A stretch of DNA of 64,000 bases from Ampullaceana balthica (GCA_944989445.1 CALYLW010000997.1:303751-367750), one strand, 5' to 3'. Counted from the first letter of the stretch, positions 12,021 through 62,519 are shown. Made by a program: numbers and translations. The notes: a model not told the origin generated them from the letters alone.

Positions 12021-12778
12021 TAGTGTGAGATACGTAAAGATTGCTGGGCATTTACCTGGCCACTTAATCCCAAAGTACTTTATATAGCAATCAATTAATT
12101 TTTAAATACTTTGCAACCTGAATGAAGTTTGAAGGCATTTCGTAAACCATGTATATATATTAAATTTAATAGACTTGAAAAAAACTAATGTATGAAAATC
12201 TTAAATGTAAAGTGAGTTATTAAAATGTCATCTATTCAAAGTTATCTTGTATAAAAAAAGTTATTGAGTTAATGGTTTAAATGTCTATTTTAATTTTGTT
12301 TGTCTTTCCCAACTCATTCCACTGTCTAATTCTCTCTCGGCCGATTGGAACATCTACCTCTGGTTTTTTCTCTAGCAGGACCTTCTCGAGATCGCCATCT
12401 GATACATTCGACCGAAAAAATATTCACTATAAAGCAATCTTGCAATGCTAACTTAGAACTCGTACATATAAATACATTTAAGATTAATATCTAATCGAGA
12501 ACTTATGAGATGATAAGTACCCATAGCTATAAGTATAGTCTTTATTTTCAACAGTTTGAGCTTCAAAACAATATGCAACAAGTGAATTTCGCGTATTCTT
12601 CAAATTATGCTTTGTGATTGCTCGCGCACTGTATCAGATGGGGCATACTAAAAACTTCACCATTGTTTTTTTTTCAAGTTGATGAATCAACATACGTAAT
12701 CTCGTGTACTCAGTTTATTTTATTTGTTCAATATATTCATTCAGATCATATCAAAGAAGAGTTCCTGTATTGTAGCGG

Positions 12779-13731
12779 GCTTTAAATTACTACAAAAAGT
12801 GAAGATATTATGGAGAAGATGAATACTTTTCAGAGACTGAGGAATTGAGTGGAAAAATGTCTGTCGGGTTCATATAGATCTATGATTGGTTCAATATAAG
12901 GCTTTCGGAAAAAAAGAACAAGCAAGTGAAATCCACTGCATGCTTCCCATATATGTCCTTGCCAGTAAGTCTCTAACAACGTATCTGCAAGAGGTACTTA
13001 ATTCGCTGATAAAATCGTATATTACTTCAAAACTGGAGTTCTTAACACTCGTCTGCAAAGAAATTGATTCTAATAACGATTTATTTATTTTCTACAATGC
13101 CGTAGAAGGTTTTTAATCTTGTCTTTGAATTGAAATATGAAATCAGGTTGTTTATTGAAGTGTAAAGGAAGCAGGACCCTTTGGTATATTGTAACGACGA
13201 AGATTGGTTAAAAAGAGTAGCATATCTAGCAGATATTTGAACAGAAAAACTGGTTGAACCTGAAAGGAAGCGGATATTATCGCATTTCAAGATAATTTAA
13301 GGGGCATTTTATTCAAGCTGCAAAAGTGACGAAGATAATTAAATCTTGGAAACAAAGCCATGTTTGAGAAACTTCTCCAGCGTGGTAGATAAATCTGTAT
13401 TTGAAATAAATGAAAATTTGAAGGAGGAGATTGCTGGGCATCTCGATTCCCTTGAAAAAGAACTGCAGCATTACTTCCCTGAGCTGAAAGAAGAAGAAAC
13501 TACATTGACAATGTATGCATTTTCTGCTTCCCTCGATGTAGCCAACATTCCGCATGAATTACAAGATGAATTATTGGATTCGCAGAATAATTCTTCTGCG
13601 CGTAACTCGTTTAATGAAAAGTTGCTCACACAGTTTTGTTGTGGTATGTATTATTCAAAACCCAAACATGACGATGCATGCCTTTAGTGTCTATATATTG
13701 GATTTTTAATTCTGTTTTATTTACAATATAT

Positions 13732-13780
<49 letters not shown>

Positions 13781-14022
13781 CAATTATTTAAAATTACATG
13801 AGGTTGGCGTTAGCAAAAACTCTCACGAGCTTACGGAAACAGTTTAATGACATACATTTTTAACGATCACATTAAATTAATTATTAAACATAACTTAAAA
13901 TAAAATTTTACTTTAAAAATATTTTTGTAAACTTAATGAAAAATGTCATTTTTAATTACATGGGGGTCGCGGGCCATATGGATTTTATAAAAAGGGGTCA
14001 CCATCTCAAAAAGTTTGGTAAC
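12779..14022 (+). mobile_element. hAT-type transposase remnant (GTF2IRD2/ZBED-like)
   Basis: Frames at 12886-13116 and 13346-13687 resemble domesticated-type hAT transposases: SYITSKLEFLTLVCKEIDSN, DLFIFY, then LKEEIAGHLDSLEKELQHYF, IPHELQDELLDSQN and NEKLLTQF. The order is that of the transposase core and C-terminal part, but frames are broken and the dimerisation end is missing. A (TA)n tract interrupts at 13728-13776. The right end, AAGTTTGGTAACC near 14010, may be a decayed terminal repeat. Confidence 0.6.
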
Positions 14023-14460
14023 CTATGTCCTACAAATTGGCATTAGTTTCATCTGCGCTAAAGGTATCGTATGGAAGCTCAGTTATTATATTAAAAGTTA
14101 AAACTTCAACTATGAGCCTCGAAGCTGAATTCCCCGTATGCGTGCAAAAAAGAAAAAAAGAATGTTTCAGAGTTTCAATAATGAGGGACTTAAAACGTAA
14201 GATTCCCATTTCACTGCAAATCTCTAAAATCTAGTCCTCCGGAAGAAAACTATAAGCAAACATTATTCCCTTGCACAATGCCTCTTGACTTAACTGTCCG
14301 TGCAGCAATAGAGCCTGAACAGGCCTCCTGAGTCTCAACAAGCATTGCACGGCCGCTTCGACCCAACCCCCAATGGAACGAAACCTAATCGTCTTTCGAG
14401 ACAATGAAGCGTTTGATGACTCCTGAAAAACTGGGTATTTGTTCATTTCAAAACCTTTTT
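14023..14460 (-). pseudogene. Unidentified coding-like fragment, one stop
   Basis: On the minus strand 14446-14234 reads as unusually protein-like sequence, including GGWVEAAVQCLLRLRRPVQA and GIMFAYSFLPED. After one TAG it continues in the same frame as ILEICSEMGILRFKSLIIET and THTGNSASRLIVEV to about 14035. The composition (Leu-rich helices, few low-complexity runs) is unlike its AT-rich surroundings. I do not recognise the family. It could be a processed or duplicated gene fragment or an exon of an unmodelled gene. Confidence 0.3.
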
Positions 14461-15640
14461 TTACCAGCTCGATAGGTAAGTAGGTTAATATAGATATAAA
14501 ACTTACATTTTAGATGAGGTAAAAGATAAACCATAAAGCATCACTGAAAAACGGTCAAAATAACGTTTTCGGATGATTTCGCGATCGTGCCGCAATAAGA
14601 CAAAAGTAATGTTTAGCTAATCATCCAGTATTGGACAATGGTTAGTTATTTGTTATTCTCAGATTACAGGTAAATTTATGTTTAGTCATTTGTATATCAA
14701 TATCAGAAGCGGCCCTTTAATTAACCAAAAAAACTTGCGATTTTCCTAAAGATAGCTCTCAAAGGTCTTGTGCATGCGCATGTATTTTTCTCAAATGAAA
14801 CGACTAATTTGTTTGCTTAAGCGGTCGATTCAGTTATTTATTTTTCTTAAGCGCTAAAATCTCAAGCTTAAGACTTAAAATATTATTTTTAAGAAATTAA
14901 CATATTCATCATTTTTTATCTTTTTTTTATAAAAACAAGTCTTTAGAATGACCCAGCAGTTACCCAAGTGTCTGTTATTTAGTTACTGAAAAGTTCAACA
15001 TCAAGGTTCTTTTTAGAACTTAAGCCTCTAGGACTCGAGAAACAAACATTCTGTAACAAGATGCATTAAAAAAAATACACCATGATATCTAAAACTGGAA
15101 ACTGCTGTGTTCTATTTTTAGTAACATTTTAAATGCTACATTTATTTCAAACCAACTTTGTATAACTAATGTTAATGGTTTGTTAAATGCCTAACTGTTG
15201 TCTGGGTAAATAAAATACAGAATCGAAACAATATACACAATTTTTATTTTTTGTCTTATTATATCTAGGTGTTATTGTTTTGGACATAAGGTTTGTCTTG
15301 AAATATGATGTCATCATGACCCGGGGAGAATCTGTTAATTATTAACTACATTGGTTTCAAGCCTTAGCACGTAACGATGCTTTCGTATAGATTTAAAGCT
15401 GTAAAAAATACATTCTACTTTAGGTTAAAGGTGATTGACTTACTTCATCTTTTAACAGGTTTTAAACAAAAACGTCTTGTAGCAAAAAGATTGTTTCGCA
15501 GTTGTATTTTTTTTAATTAAAAAAAAATAACATTAACACATTTTTAACGTTCGGCATGCAAAGTCAAAGATAGCTAACCAGCTGTAAGCCAGTGTCTATT
15601 TTATGTTAGTTTTCCATCAACTTTAATTACACGACATTAT
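14461..15640. other. Intergenic AT-rich sequence upstream of the CuAO gene
   Basis: No feature recognised. It contains T-rich and A-rich runs only. Confidence 0.5.
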
Positions 15641-15728
15641 TGATCTCATCCTATGTTCATACATCGGTAGCTCATAGGGCAAGACAAGTTTCAGACGAGA
15701 AACCACGTTTGGATTGCAGCATTTTCAA

Positions 15729-15776
15729 TCAACCAATGAGCTTTGATGTTTTCGGGACGTCTTTTCCCCCACCAAT
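15729..15776 (+). promoter_or_regulatory. Paired CCAAT boxes upstream of the CuAO gene
   Basis: CCAAT occurs at 15733-15737 and 15772-15776, 39 bases apart and about 165-210 bases upstream of the ATG. The first lies in TCAACCAATGAGCTT, a 15-base motif repeated with one mismatch upstream of the divergent paralogue. Confidence 0.45.
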
Positions 15777-15940
15777 GAAATTGAAGGATTTAAGAAAACA
15801 GCAAAATAACATCGAGATAAAAACATTTGTTGAGGTCTTGACGTTACAAGTCAGTTCATATCTTAATGTAGAAAGTGCATCGCTGATCGCACTTCAATAA
15901 TATAACACTTTTACCTAGTGTCGTTTTCCTGTCTGCTGCT

Positions 15941-53641
<37,701 letters not shown>

Positions 53642-53772
53642 AAGTAGTTACAATAGCATGAAGTGGTCGAGCAAAGAATTTTAGCAGAACCAAAATATCT
53701 TCTTTTTTAAAAAAAAATCTTAAATAGTTGTCTTTTGTTTTGATTGCTTGTTGAATTGTTCAATTCACTCAA

Positions 53773-53842
53773 AATAAACTCAACAAATCTTTCAACTTGA
53801 TAGTTTTTAGTTGTTTTTTTTCTTCAAAATACTACAAATAAA
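53773..53842 (+). promoter_or_regulatory. Poly(A) signals of the CuAO gene
   Basis: AATAAA hexamers lie at 53773-53778 and 53837-53842, about 130 and 195 bases after the stop codon, followed by T-rich sequence. Confidence 0.55.
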
Positions 53843-54089
53843 TTTCTAAAAGATTATTTTCACAATTAACTGCGTTCGTCCTCACATTAGCACTTATTCA
53901 GGGTTAGACAACTATATTTTTACAACCCGAAATACAGTTGAACCCAGTGATGTCGACGGCTTTGGTGGGAGGCATTGAAACGTTGACATAACCAACGATA
54001 GAGATAAATGATAAACGAAAACCAATATGGCGGCAATATTAACAAATGCTTGAAATCATCCTAATACTAAATATTTTTTTTAACAAATA

Positions 54090-54325
54090 CATTACAGGCG
54101 CTCCTTGTAAACAGAAGAATATTGCATTCTACGTTCTTATTGTATACATTGTAGAAGGAACTTAAACCACCATGATCCATTTTCATGGCATACGTGGCTA
54201 GCACAATGCCCACCTACCTTTACCTTACCCCAGGTTGTTAAAGGTACCCATCATAGCGGGATGGACTCTGGAAAACTCTTTACCCATGGGAGAACCGAAC
54301 CCGCAATTCTAGCTACGCTAGCCAA
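54090..54325 (-). mobile_element. tRNA-derived SINE copy
   Basis: The minus strand has B box GGGTTCGGTTCTCCC, a GATGGGTACCTTTAACAACC central domain and GGCATTGTGCTAGCCACG, shared with 31130-31325. Confidence 0.6.
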
Positions 54326-54534
54326 ATATACAAATAAAAATTTGGAACTACTTTTAAACCGTAAATTTGGCTCATGATTAAATAATCTAAAACTTTTCGT
54401 GTAAAATGTTTAAATATCTTTGCACTCGACCATCGTTTAATTAAAAGATACAGTACTTGCACTTTGAATGAATGTTTGGCAGTTACAACTATTCTGCACA
54501 CGGCACATTATGGTGTTTTATAAAATCAGGCAGG

Positions 54535-54800
54535 CAGGGGGCCGTCCTTAAAGTACGTCACGCTCCAGAGGGGGGAGGGGGTGTAAGAAAGTGCGACGGT
54601 TTGTGACAGGGGGAGGGGAGGGGTCCGGCCATGTGTGACGTCATGGTGTTTCATATTAAATTTTAATTGTTAATAAAAAACGAAATTTTTGTTCGAAAGT
54701 GTGACGTACTTTAGGGGGGGGGGTCGAGATTTATGACAGTTTGTGACAGGGGGAGTTAAAAATGGTCAAAAATAGCGTGACGTACTGTATGTAATGTCGC
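54535..54800. mobile_element. MITE with GTACGTCACGC-type ends
   Basis: The left end is GGGGGCCGTCCTTAAAGTAC then GTCACGC; the right part is GCGTGACGTACTGTATG. G-rich GTTTGTGACAGGGGGAG is repeated inside. It resembles a MITE type common in invertebrates. Confidence 0.6.
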
Positions 54801-54944
54801 TAGAGTTCAGCCCCTTTAATTTAGTTTACTATTGAATCAGTTCCACATAAAATCATTTCAAGTCTGATGATTATCAAATATTTTAATCTGAATAAGATTA
54901 ATAATTGAATTGTGTGTAGGAGACTTCATCATTTAATAAATAGA

Positions 54945-56205
54945 CGTAAAAACACAGTTTTTTTTACTATAAATCCCTTATACATGAGACATGACTAAAA
55001 GAAGTGATTATGTTTAAAAGCAAAATTTACAGATTTAAACAGAATTATCTTCCCTGGTTTTAAAGCCGGGCGCAGGGACGGTAAGGGGTGTGAACATCAA
55101 CGGTCGGTGTCAACGCGTGAACTGAACTGGCACGTGAAAGAATTATAAACAAATAGTCGGTTCGGATGTCCGATTAAACTTACAAATCAAGTTAATATAA
55201 GGGATTTTAAAAAAAACAAACCCGTAAAAACAAAGTTTTTGACTATAAATCCCTTATATATGAGTCATAACTAACAGTATTTATTATTTTCAAACGCGAC
55301 AATCATTTACAGACTGAATCTGTCTTAACCCAACATTGTTTCATAACCCTAGGGGGGGGGCGAGTTCAGCATGACACGTAAAATGTAAACAAAAGCACGC
55401 CGGTACTTCGATGGGTCGACGTCAAAGCGTCAACTCAAACTCTCACGTGGGAAAAAAAACAATAACAAACCATGAATTTGAATTACATACGTTATATAAG
55501 GATAAACTAAAAATGCATTAATTTATTTACGGTACGATCTCGAATTTTGATACGATGCATTGTTAGGTGAGACGGGTGCGTGTGCCAAATTTCAGCTCGA
55601 TCGGATCACGGGAAGTGGGTAATTTTCGACTTTTGTTTTTCCGCCCGCCCAAGACAGAGAGATGATGACAGACAGAGACGCCAGTGAAGTTAATATATAT
55701 GGATTTAATAAAACAAACCCGTAAAAAAAAATTTCTACTATAAATCCCTTATATTTGAGTCATAATTATAAGTATTGATTATTTTCCAACGCCACAAATA
55801 TTTACAGACTGACACCGAGTGATGTCCCTTGTCTTTAATAAATGGGGGTGGGACGTGAGGGGGTGTCGGCACGACGGTCGGCGTCAACTCAAACTCACAT
55901 GGAAGTGGAAGGAAAAAAAATAACAAACCGTGAATTTGAATTACATACCTCATATAAGGATAAACTAAAAATGCATTAATTTAATTACGGTTCGTTCGAT
56001 CGATCTGAAATTTTGATACGATGCATTGTTAGGTCAGACGGGTCCGTGTGCCGAATTTCAGTTCGATTGGATCACGGGAAGTGGGTCATTTTCGACTTTT
56101 GTTTTTCCGCCCGCCCATGAGATGACGACAGACAGACAGAGAGAGAGAGACAGAGAGAGAGAGAGACAGAGACGGCGGTGAAGTTAATATAAGGGATTTA
56201 AAAAT
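54945..56205 (-). repeat. Repeat family A, three head-to-tail copies
   Basis: Copies at about 54945-55213 (internally deleted), 55213-55708 and 55709-56205. Each junction joins GTTAATATAAGGGATTT directly to ACAAACCCGTAAAAAC. A GAGA-rich tract is at 56125-56170. Confidence 0.82.
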
Positions 56206-56369
56206 GGGTCTGGTCACACCTTCAGGATTATAGAAATTATATGATTTACGCTAATAAAAAAGAATATTACACGGTGACTGACAAATTCTAGCTATATTAA
56301 AATGGAACACGCATATCTACTTCGTCTCTTCCTACTTCTATATTTCTTGTCCCGATAAATAGTTTACAT

Positions 56370-56885
56370 CTGTCGCTAGGAATCTCGATTACATTGTTTC
56401 TGATAACCTGTCTACAAATAACTTTATCAATCACATCTGACGCTCTGTCTACACGCACTTCCGTCAGTTCAGCTCAATCGGTCACTACCAAATATGTTAC
56501 TTAACTGCAGTTAGTGCAACGAAAACCCCAGTCTATGCTTTCTCTCTTTCTCTCTCTCTCTCGTCTTGATTATTGTAACTCTCTTCTTTCATGTTCACAA
56601 AAAACGTACGTAGGAAAGCTGTAAAAGGTTTAAAATTCAGCTGTCGGGCTATTTCTCAAGACGAAAATACACTACCACAAAACGCCGCTACTTTATTCGT
56701 TACATTTGTTCCCACTACAGGCAACATTAATTACAAACTGTCAGTTCTCTGTTAAAACTTCTTTTCCATTTCTTATGTGTACTATAGAAGTAAATATATG
56801 CTTTGTTTATTTATGATATGAATGTTTTCATTTATGCGTTACTGCTAGCTGGGGTACCCCGCAAAATAAATTCTCCATTAATTAT
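56370..56885 (+). mobile_element. CR1-like LINE reverse-transcriptase C-terminal fragment
   Basis: The + strand, with frameshifts, reads LDYIVSDNLSTNNFINHI, HFRQFSSIGHY, LTAVSATKTPVYAF, SRLDYCNSLLSC and later YKLSVLC, in the order of the late RT region of CR1/L2-like LINEs. A 3' tail with AATAAATTCTCC and ATT repeats follows. Confidence 0.7.
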
Positions 56886-57060
56886 TATTATAATTGCGCT
56901 ATTATTTTTTATTATTATTGCTACGATGGCACACTATACTATATAAAATAAAAATGTAAGTTTTTATTTTTTTTATTAACTCAGGTTTACACCTAGGGAT
57001 GACTAAAAGCTTATAAAAATCTAGGACGGAAATATAGGTCAAGGCACACAAAAAACATAA

Positions 57061-57150
57061 GGTGATAACAACCATGCAAGTGATGACAACCATGCAAGTG
57101 ATGACAACCATGCAAGTGATGACAACCATGCAAGTGATGACAACCATAAT
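57061..57150 (+). repeat. 18-bp minisatellite with in-frame SDDNHA coding
   Basis: GTGATGACAACCATGCAA occurs almost five times. On the + strand one frame reads (SDDNHA)n, then NGKDYFQDGDNPPVVNPTVY, then HIL and a stop at about 57217. A stop precedes the array unless the AAG at 57060 is a splice acceptor, which lacks a pyrimidine tract. It may be a terminal exon or simply a satellite. Confidence 0.5.
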
Positions 57151-57289
57151 GGTAAAGACTACTTTCAAGATGGAGACAACCCTCCCGTTGTTAACCCAAC
57201 AGTATATCACATTCTTTAGTAATGACACCTCCTCAACGGAGAAAATCCTCGCGTTTTCCACCCCTTTTCCCAGTTTTTGACACACTTGT

Positions 57290-58850
57290 ATTGGGGTAAC
57301 AAACCCCGAGGATTATATACATTTGACAGTTACACATTTAAAAATCACGAACTAATCGTCTCAAGCAAGATATAATATTATGATAGATAAATGGAGATGA
57401 CAGCAATCGATATATTTTGTTAATGGCTTTTTTCAGAACACTTTTTTTCTGTTACAAGATATTACGCGCTTTTACAGGCTAACACATAAGGTCCCGCAGC
57501 AGACATGGAATAAGTTTATGGAAGGTTCCTGGAAGTGAAGACTTGACGAAATTTTAGCATTTGTGACACGAGCGCTACTGACGTCATTAATTTTCTTGGA
57601 GAAAAGTATTGTATGGTCTTTAGAAATAGATTAACTAGGTCACAGATAGCAAGAGAAAGGAGGAAGAAAGAAAGTGGGCGGGCATAGAAAGGTTAGCGAG
57701 TGCGAGAAATTGAGAGCGTCCTCCAAGAAATTACGTTCAGAAACCTCACATGCTACGTGCAGTGTTTGATGTTCGTGATGTCTTTGATACGTACTGACAA
57801 GCGTTATCGTCAGACTCATGTCTGTAATCCAATATTGGTTTGTGCAAGACAAACCGCCCGCTGACCGGAGATCACGCTATAAATGTTGGTGCTACGTTTG
57901 TTTTAATCTCACCTACAAAACGCGTCACTGTGAATACGTGATATAAATCAATATTTAGTCGCATGTTTAAGATAAGACATTTGATGTAATGAAACCATTG
58001 GATATGTTTTAACCCTAATTTGATACATTAATAATCAACCGTTAAAAAAAAAGTCGTGTTTCTATTAATAGTTATTAGGAATGTAAGATACTACGACTTC
58101 GTATAGCAAATGTTGTCATTTGAAATGATTCATCTGTTGTGTGTAATTCTTGGAATATCTAGTCTTATTTATTCTGGTAGGTAGGCAAAATAAATAGTAT
58201 TACACTATTTAAGTATAGATTGTAAAGTCTTCGTTGCTCAATATGAATATGTTTATAATATTCATTAATGAATATTAGTCTTGAGAATTAATTTTTGTCA
58301 AGAAATGCATGTTTTTTGTTGTTTTTTTAAAGAATTCATTGAAAAATTAATCATAACAGAGAGCTGCCTGGCGTTCATAGAAAGAGTATATTAACAAACC
58401 ATATCATCTACTACTGCGCTCATCAAAGTAGTCGCTGAATGTGACCTCTGGGAAACCATACCACGTAATAGTCAATAATAAAAACGAGTTAATATCGCCT
58501 TACAAAAACGAACACTTGAACGATTTCATACACTTTTGGAGAACACTTTGGGAATTTATTGTTAATAACAAGAATTGGAGAAGGAGATTTTTAAAAAAAT
58601 CCTACATACTACTATTGGATACAAGTTAAAAATTTTCGGCATTACTTTAAATATATTTTTTTATTCGAAATTTTTTGAGTTTATACTAAATATTTAATAT
58701 TATGATTAATGTAATCAAAACCCGACAACCCGAGATGGCATTTTAGACTATGGTTGTGAGCTATTGTTTTTTTTTAATTTAAAGAACATACATTTAAAGT
58801 ATTGCTAAATTACAATGTTTTAGAACATTTAATTTTTGTAACATATATAT
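57290..58850. other. Intergenic sequence, nothing recognised
   Basis: Mixed AT-rich DNA. Short frames (57640-57852, 58441-58629) have no recognisable motifs. Confidence 0.4.
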
Positions 58851-58857
58851 ATATATA

Positions 58858-59640
58858 CTAGGGGCAAGTACCCGGCTTCGCACGGGTTTAACAACAACAG
58901 CAACAACAACAAAAACAACAACAGCAACAACAACAAAGCAACAACAACAAAACAACAACTACAACAACAACAGCAACAACAACAGCAACAACGACAAAAA
59001 AAACAACAGAAACAGCAACAGCAACATGAATGACATTGTCGTCGCAGGGCAAGGGATGTGGACAACAACAACAACAGCAAAAACAACACAAAAGCAACAA
59101 CAGCAACAACAACAACAGCAACAACAACAGCAACAACAACAGCAACAGCAACAGCAACAACAACAAAAAAAACAACAGCAACAACAACAAAAACAAAACA
59201 ACAACAAAACATCAACGAACCATCAACAACAAAACAACAACAAAACAACAACTACAACAACAACAGCAACAACAACAAAGCAACAACAACAAAACAACAA
59301 CAAAAGCAACAACAACAAAGCAACAACAACAAAAAAATTATTTTATGGCGATAATCGCCTTCTTGTTAATCTCGACACCAAAATGTTTATTAATTTGCGT
59401 CATTATTTTACGTCTTAATTTTCAATAATTTTTATTTTATATAGCTCATATAGGGAAAAACTACATTTTGGGCCCCCGGGCCCCAGTATCTTATATATAA
59501 GGAACGAAACCTGTTTAATAACCTTTCCGGTATAATTTTGTGTACGTGTACCAAATTTCACGTTATTTGGTTGTCTGGATCTTGAGTTATTAGGGAACAG
59601 ACAGACAACCACAGACTCTCCGTCCGTGCGTTTTCACAAC
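58858..59640 (-). repeat. Repeat family C with TTG array, inverted copy
   Basis: The tail is CTAGGGGCAAGTACCCGGCT at 58858, the CAA/CAG array spans 58890-59335, and the head holds GTACGTGTACCAAATTTCAC and CAGACAGACAACC. It is the inverse of 2796-3778. Confidence 0.85.
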
Positions 59641-61720
59641 GATCAAAGTAAAAAAGGTGAATAAATTAAAAGAAACCAATGAGTGGTATGTTTAAAAACA
59701 ATTCTGAAGAAAGCTTCGTGGAAGTGTGAAAAAAAATCCAAGTTTCATAGCAAACGGATAATTAAATTAATAATTAAATAGCGTACAAAAGAAGAAAGAT
59801 ATTAAGGGCCCCGGCCCCAAAATGAGTTATATTATAGTTTTTTAATTGCCATTGTACTCAAGCTATATTCATCAATATCGTGTAAAATTGAATTGGGAAT
59901 ACAATGATTAATGTTCAGTAAAAAATACTTTTTCGAAGGAATGGAAATTAAGAGTTCAGTGCCCTATAGTAATATAGGCTCTTAAGTTTTTATATTCTAA
60001 GTTTTGTCAAAATCCAGTTATTTTCTCAATATCTAACTCTTAAACTACTTTTTATATACCTAAAATAGGGTGAAAATAACATTAAGGGGACCCTGGCCTA
60101 TTCGGTGCAAGAAGTCAATTTCAAAAACCTGTTCATTTTAGTTCATTTTTATTGTGGCTATATTTCTCAAGCTCTTTAAAAAGTAAATAGGAAAAATATC
60201 TTAAACATATACGAAAAAAGATATTTGTGGCCCCGGCCCGAAGATATCGGCATTAGAAGTTCAGTGTCTATAGTATTTTAATATTGGCTACCAAGTTTTT
60301 GTGTGCAAAGTTTGGTGAAGATCTATTCATTTACTAAGTAGCTAACGTAAAAACTAATTTTTATATAGCTCATATAAGATAAAAACGGCATTAAGGGTCC
60401 CAGGACCCATTCAGGGCAAGATATAAATTTCAAAACACCTGTTCATTTCAATTAGTATAATAATTGATACATGTGTCATAATTTGTCAAGATTGTTAATG
60501 ACTGAATGGTGAATAAAATCTTAAACGTTTAAAAAATGTGAATTTTTGGGCCCCCAGCCCCAAAGGAATGAATATTAGCAGTTTAGCGCCCTATATTATT
60601 TTAATATTGGCTATCAAATTGTCATATACAAAGTTTGGATAAGATCCAACAATTTACACAGTAGCTAGCGCTTAAACTAATTTTTATATAGCTCATGTAA
60701 ACAACAAATGACATTATGGGCCCCGGTGCCCCAAGAGTGTTAAATTTAGAAACAAAAATTGCCAGTTACCATCCCAGGTTGGTACTCAACAGTCTCCAAA
60801 AATTTCACGATGATCGGATGAATAGTTTAGTCAGCTATAAAGGACATGAACACACACACAGACATACTTTGATTTTTATATATATAGATAGATATAAGAA
60901 AAAAAAGACATTTAGGGCCCCTGGGCCCATTTAGTGATAGATGTAAATTTCAAAAACTTTTTCATTTAATTAAGTTTGCTCATAGATATATTCCTCAAGA
61001 TCGTGAAAAATTGAATTGGGGACAATACATTAAACATAATACGAAGAAAAGACTTTGGGGGCCCCCGGCCCCGAAGGAATGGACATTTGAAGTTATGTGC
61101 CTAATAGTATTTTAATATAGGCTACCAAGTTTTCGTATTCAAATTTTGGTTTAGATCCATTCATTTACTCAGTAGCTAACGCATAAACTAATTTTTATAT
61201 ATCTTATATAAGCAAAAAAGACATTAAGGGCCCCGGGGCCCATTCAGTGCAAAATATAAAGTTCAAAACCCCTGTTCATTTCAATTTGTATAATAATTGA
61301 TACATGTGTCATTATTTGTCAAGATTGTTAATGACTGAATGGTGAATAAAATCTTAAACGTTTAAGAAATGTGAATTTTTGGGCCCCCAGCCACAAAGGA
61401 ATGAATATTAACAGTTTAGTGTCCTATAGTATTTTAATATTGGCTATCAAATTGTCATATACAAAGTTTGGATAAGATCCAACAATTTACACAGTAGCTA
61501 GCGCTTAAACTAATTTTTAAATAGCTCATGTAAACAACAAATGACATTATGGGCCCCGGTGCCCCAAGAGTGTTAAATTTAGAAAACAAAGTTGCCAGTT
61601 ACCATCAAAAGGTAGGTACTTAACAGTCTCCAAAAATTTCATGAAGATCGGATGAATGGTTTAGTCAGCTATAAAGGACATGCACACACACACACACACA
61701 GACATACTTTGATTTTTATA
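59641..61720 (-). repeat. Related repeat with ~834-bp tandem duplication
   Basis: Blocks with GGGCCC motifs and TATAGTATTTTAATATTGGC recur. Sequence from about 60440 to 60870 repeats at 61273-61705 with few changes, offset about 834. Each copy ends in CAGCTATAAAGGACATG, CACACA and a TTTGATTTTTATATATATA tail. Confidence 0.75.
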
Positions 61721-61761
61721 TATATAAGATATATATATATATATATATATATAAGATATAT

Positions 61762-61803
<42 letters not shown>
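61721..61803. repeat. (TA)n microsatellite
   Basis: TA tract broken by short GATA steps. Confidence 0.92.
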
Positions 61804-61809
<6 letters not shown>

Positions 61810-62420
61810 CGTCCGTCGATTCGACGAAGACCACACTAGTCATCCGAGGGTTGCTGGGACTGGCTTTGTTTGTGCGTGCGCAGATGGCTGATAAGGCTGA
61901 TCCTTGCACAGAAGGTTCGGGAACAGAAGGGACAAGGGACGAGTGGGACATCTCCAGGAGGGTTGACGGCATGGGGCTTTCGGGCTTGCCTCTTCTTTTC
62001 TGTGGAGGTGATCCGGTTTGCCTCGCATGACTTGGCACCTTCGTGCAGCACGTTCCCACGTGTCTGTGTTGATGGCTAACGCCTTCAGTGAGGCTTTCAA
62101 TGTGTCTTTGAAGCGTTTCTTTTGCCCACCGTGGGACCGCTGGCCATGCTGGACCTCGCCATAGAAGAGTCTCTTTGGCAGTCTCTCGTCTGGCATTCGC
62201 ACCACGTGCCCTGCCCAAAGAAGCTGGGACTGCATCAGGAGTGTGAATATGCTGGGGAGACCTGCCTTGGTCAGTACCACTGTGTCTGGTATTTTATCCT
62301 GCCACTTTATGCCGAGGATCTTCCTGAGGCTTGTTGGATGAAAGTGGTTAAGCTTCCTAGCATGGCGCTGATACACAGTCCATATTTTACAAGCATATAG
62401 CAGTGTGGGGAGCACACACA
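61804..62420 (-). mobile_element. LINE ORF2 C-terminal fragment with C2H2 finger
   Basis: The minus strand reads LLYACKIWTVYQRHARKLNH, SLRKILGIKWQDKIPDTVVL, QLLWAGHVVRMPDERLPKRL and KKRFKDTLKASLKAL, a LINE ORF2 tail. After one frameshift it continues into PCPFCSRTFCARISLISHLR with His-x-Arg-x-His-type spacing, a terminal C2H2 finger. It is 5' truncated at the (TA)n tract at 62421. The tail ends CGACGGACGAACAACATATA. Confidence 0.82.
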
Positions 62421-62436
62421 CACATATATATATATA

Positions 62437-62519
<83 letters not shown>

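Noticed and set aside
14025..14234. Plus-strand open frame starting MSYKLALVSS
   Set aside because: Looks like the antisense shadow of the more protein-like minus-strand remnant.
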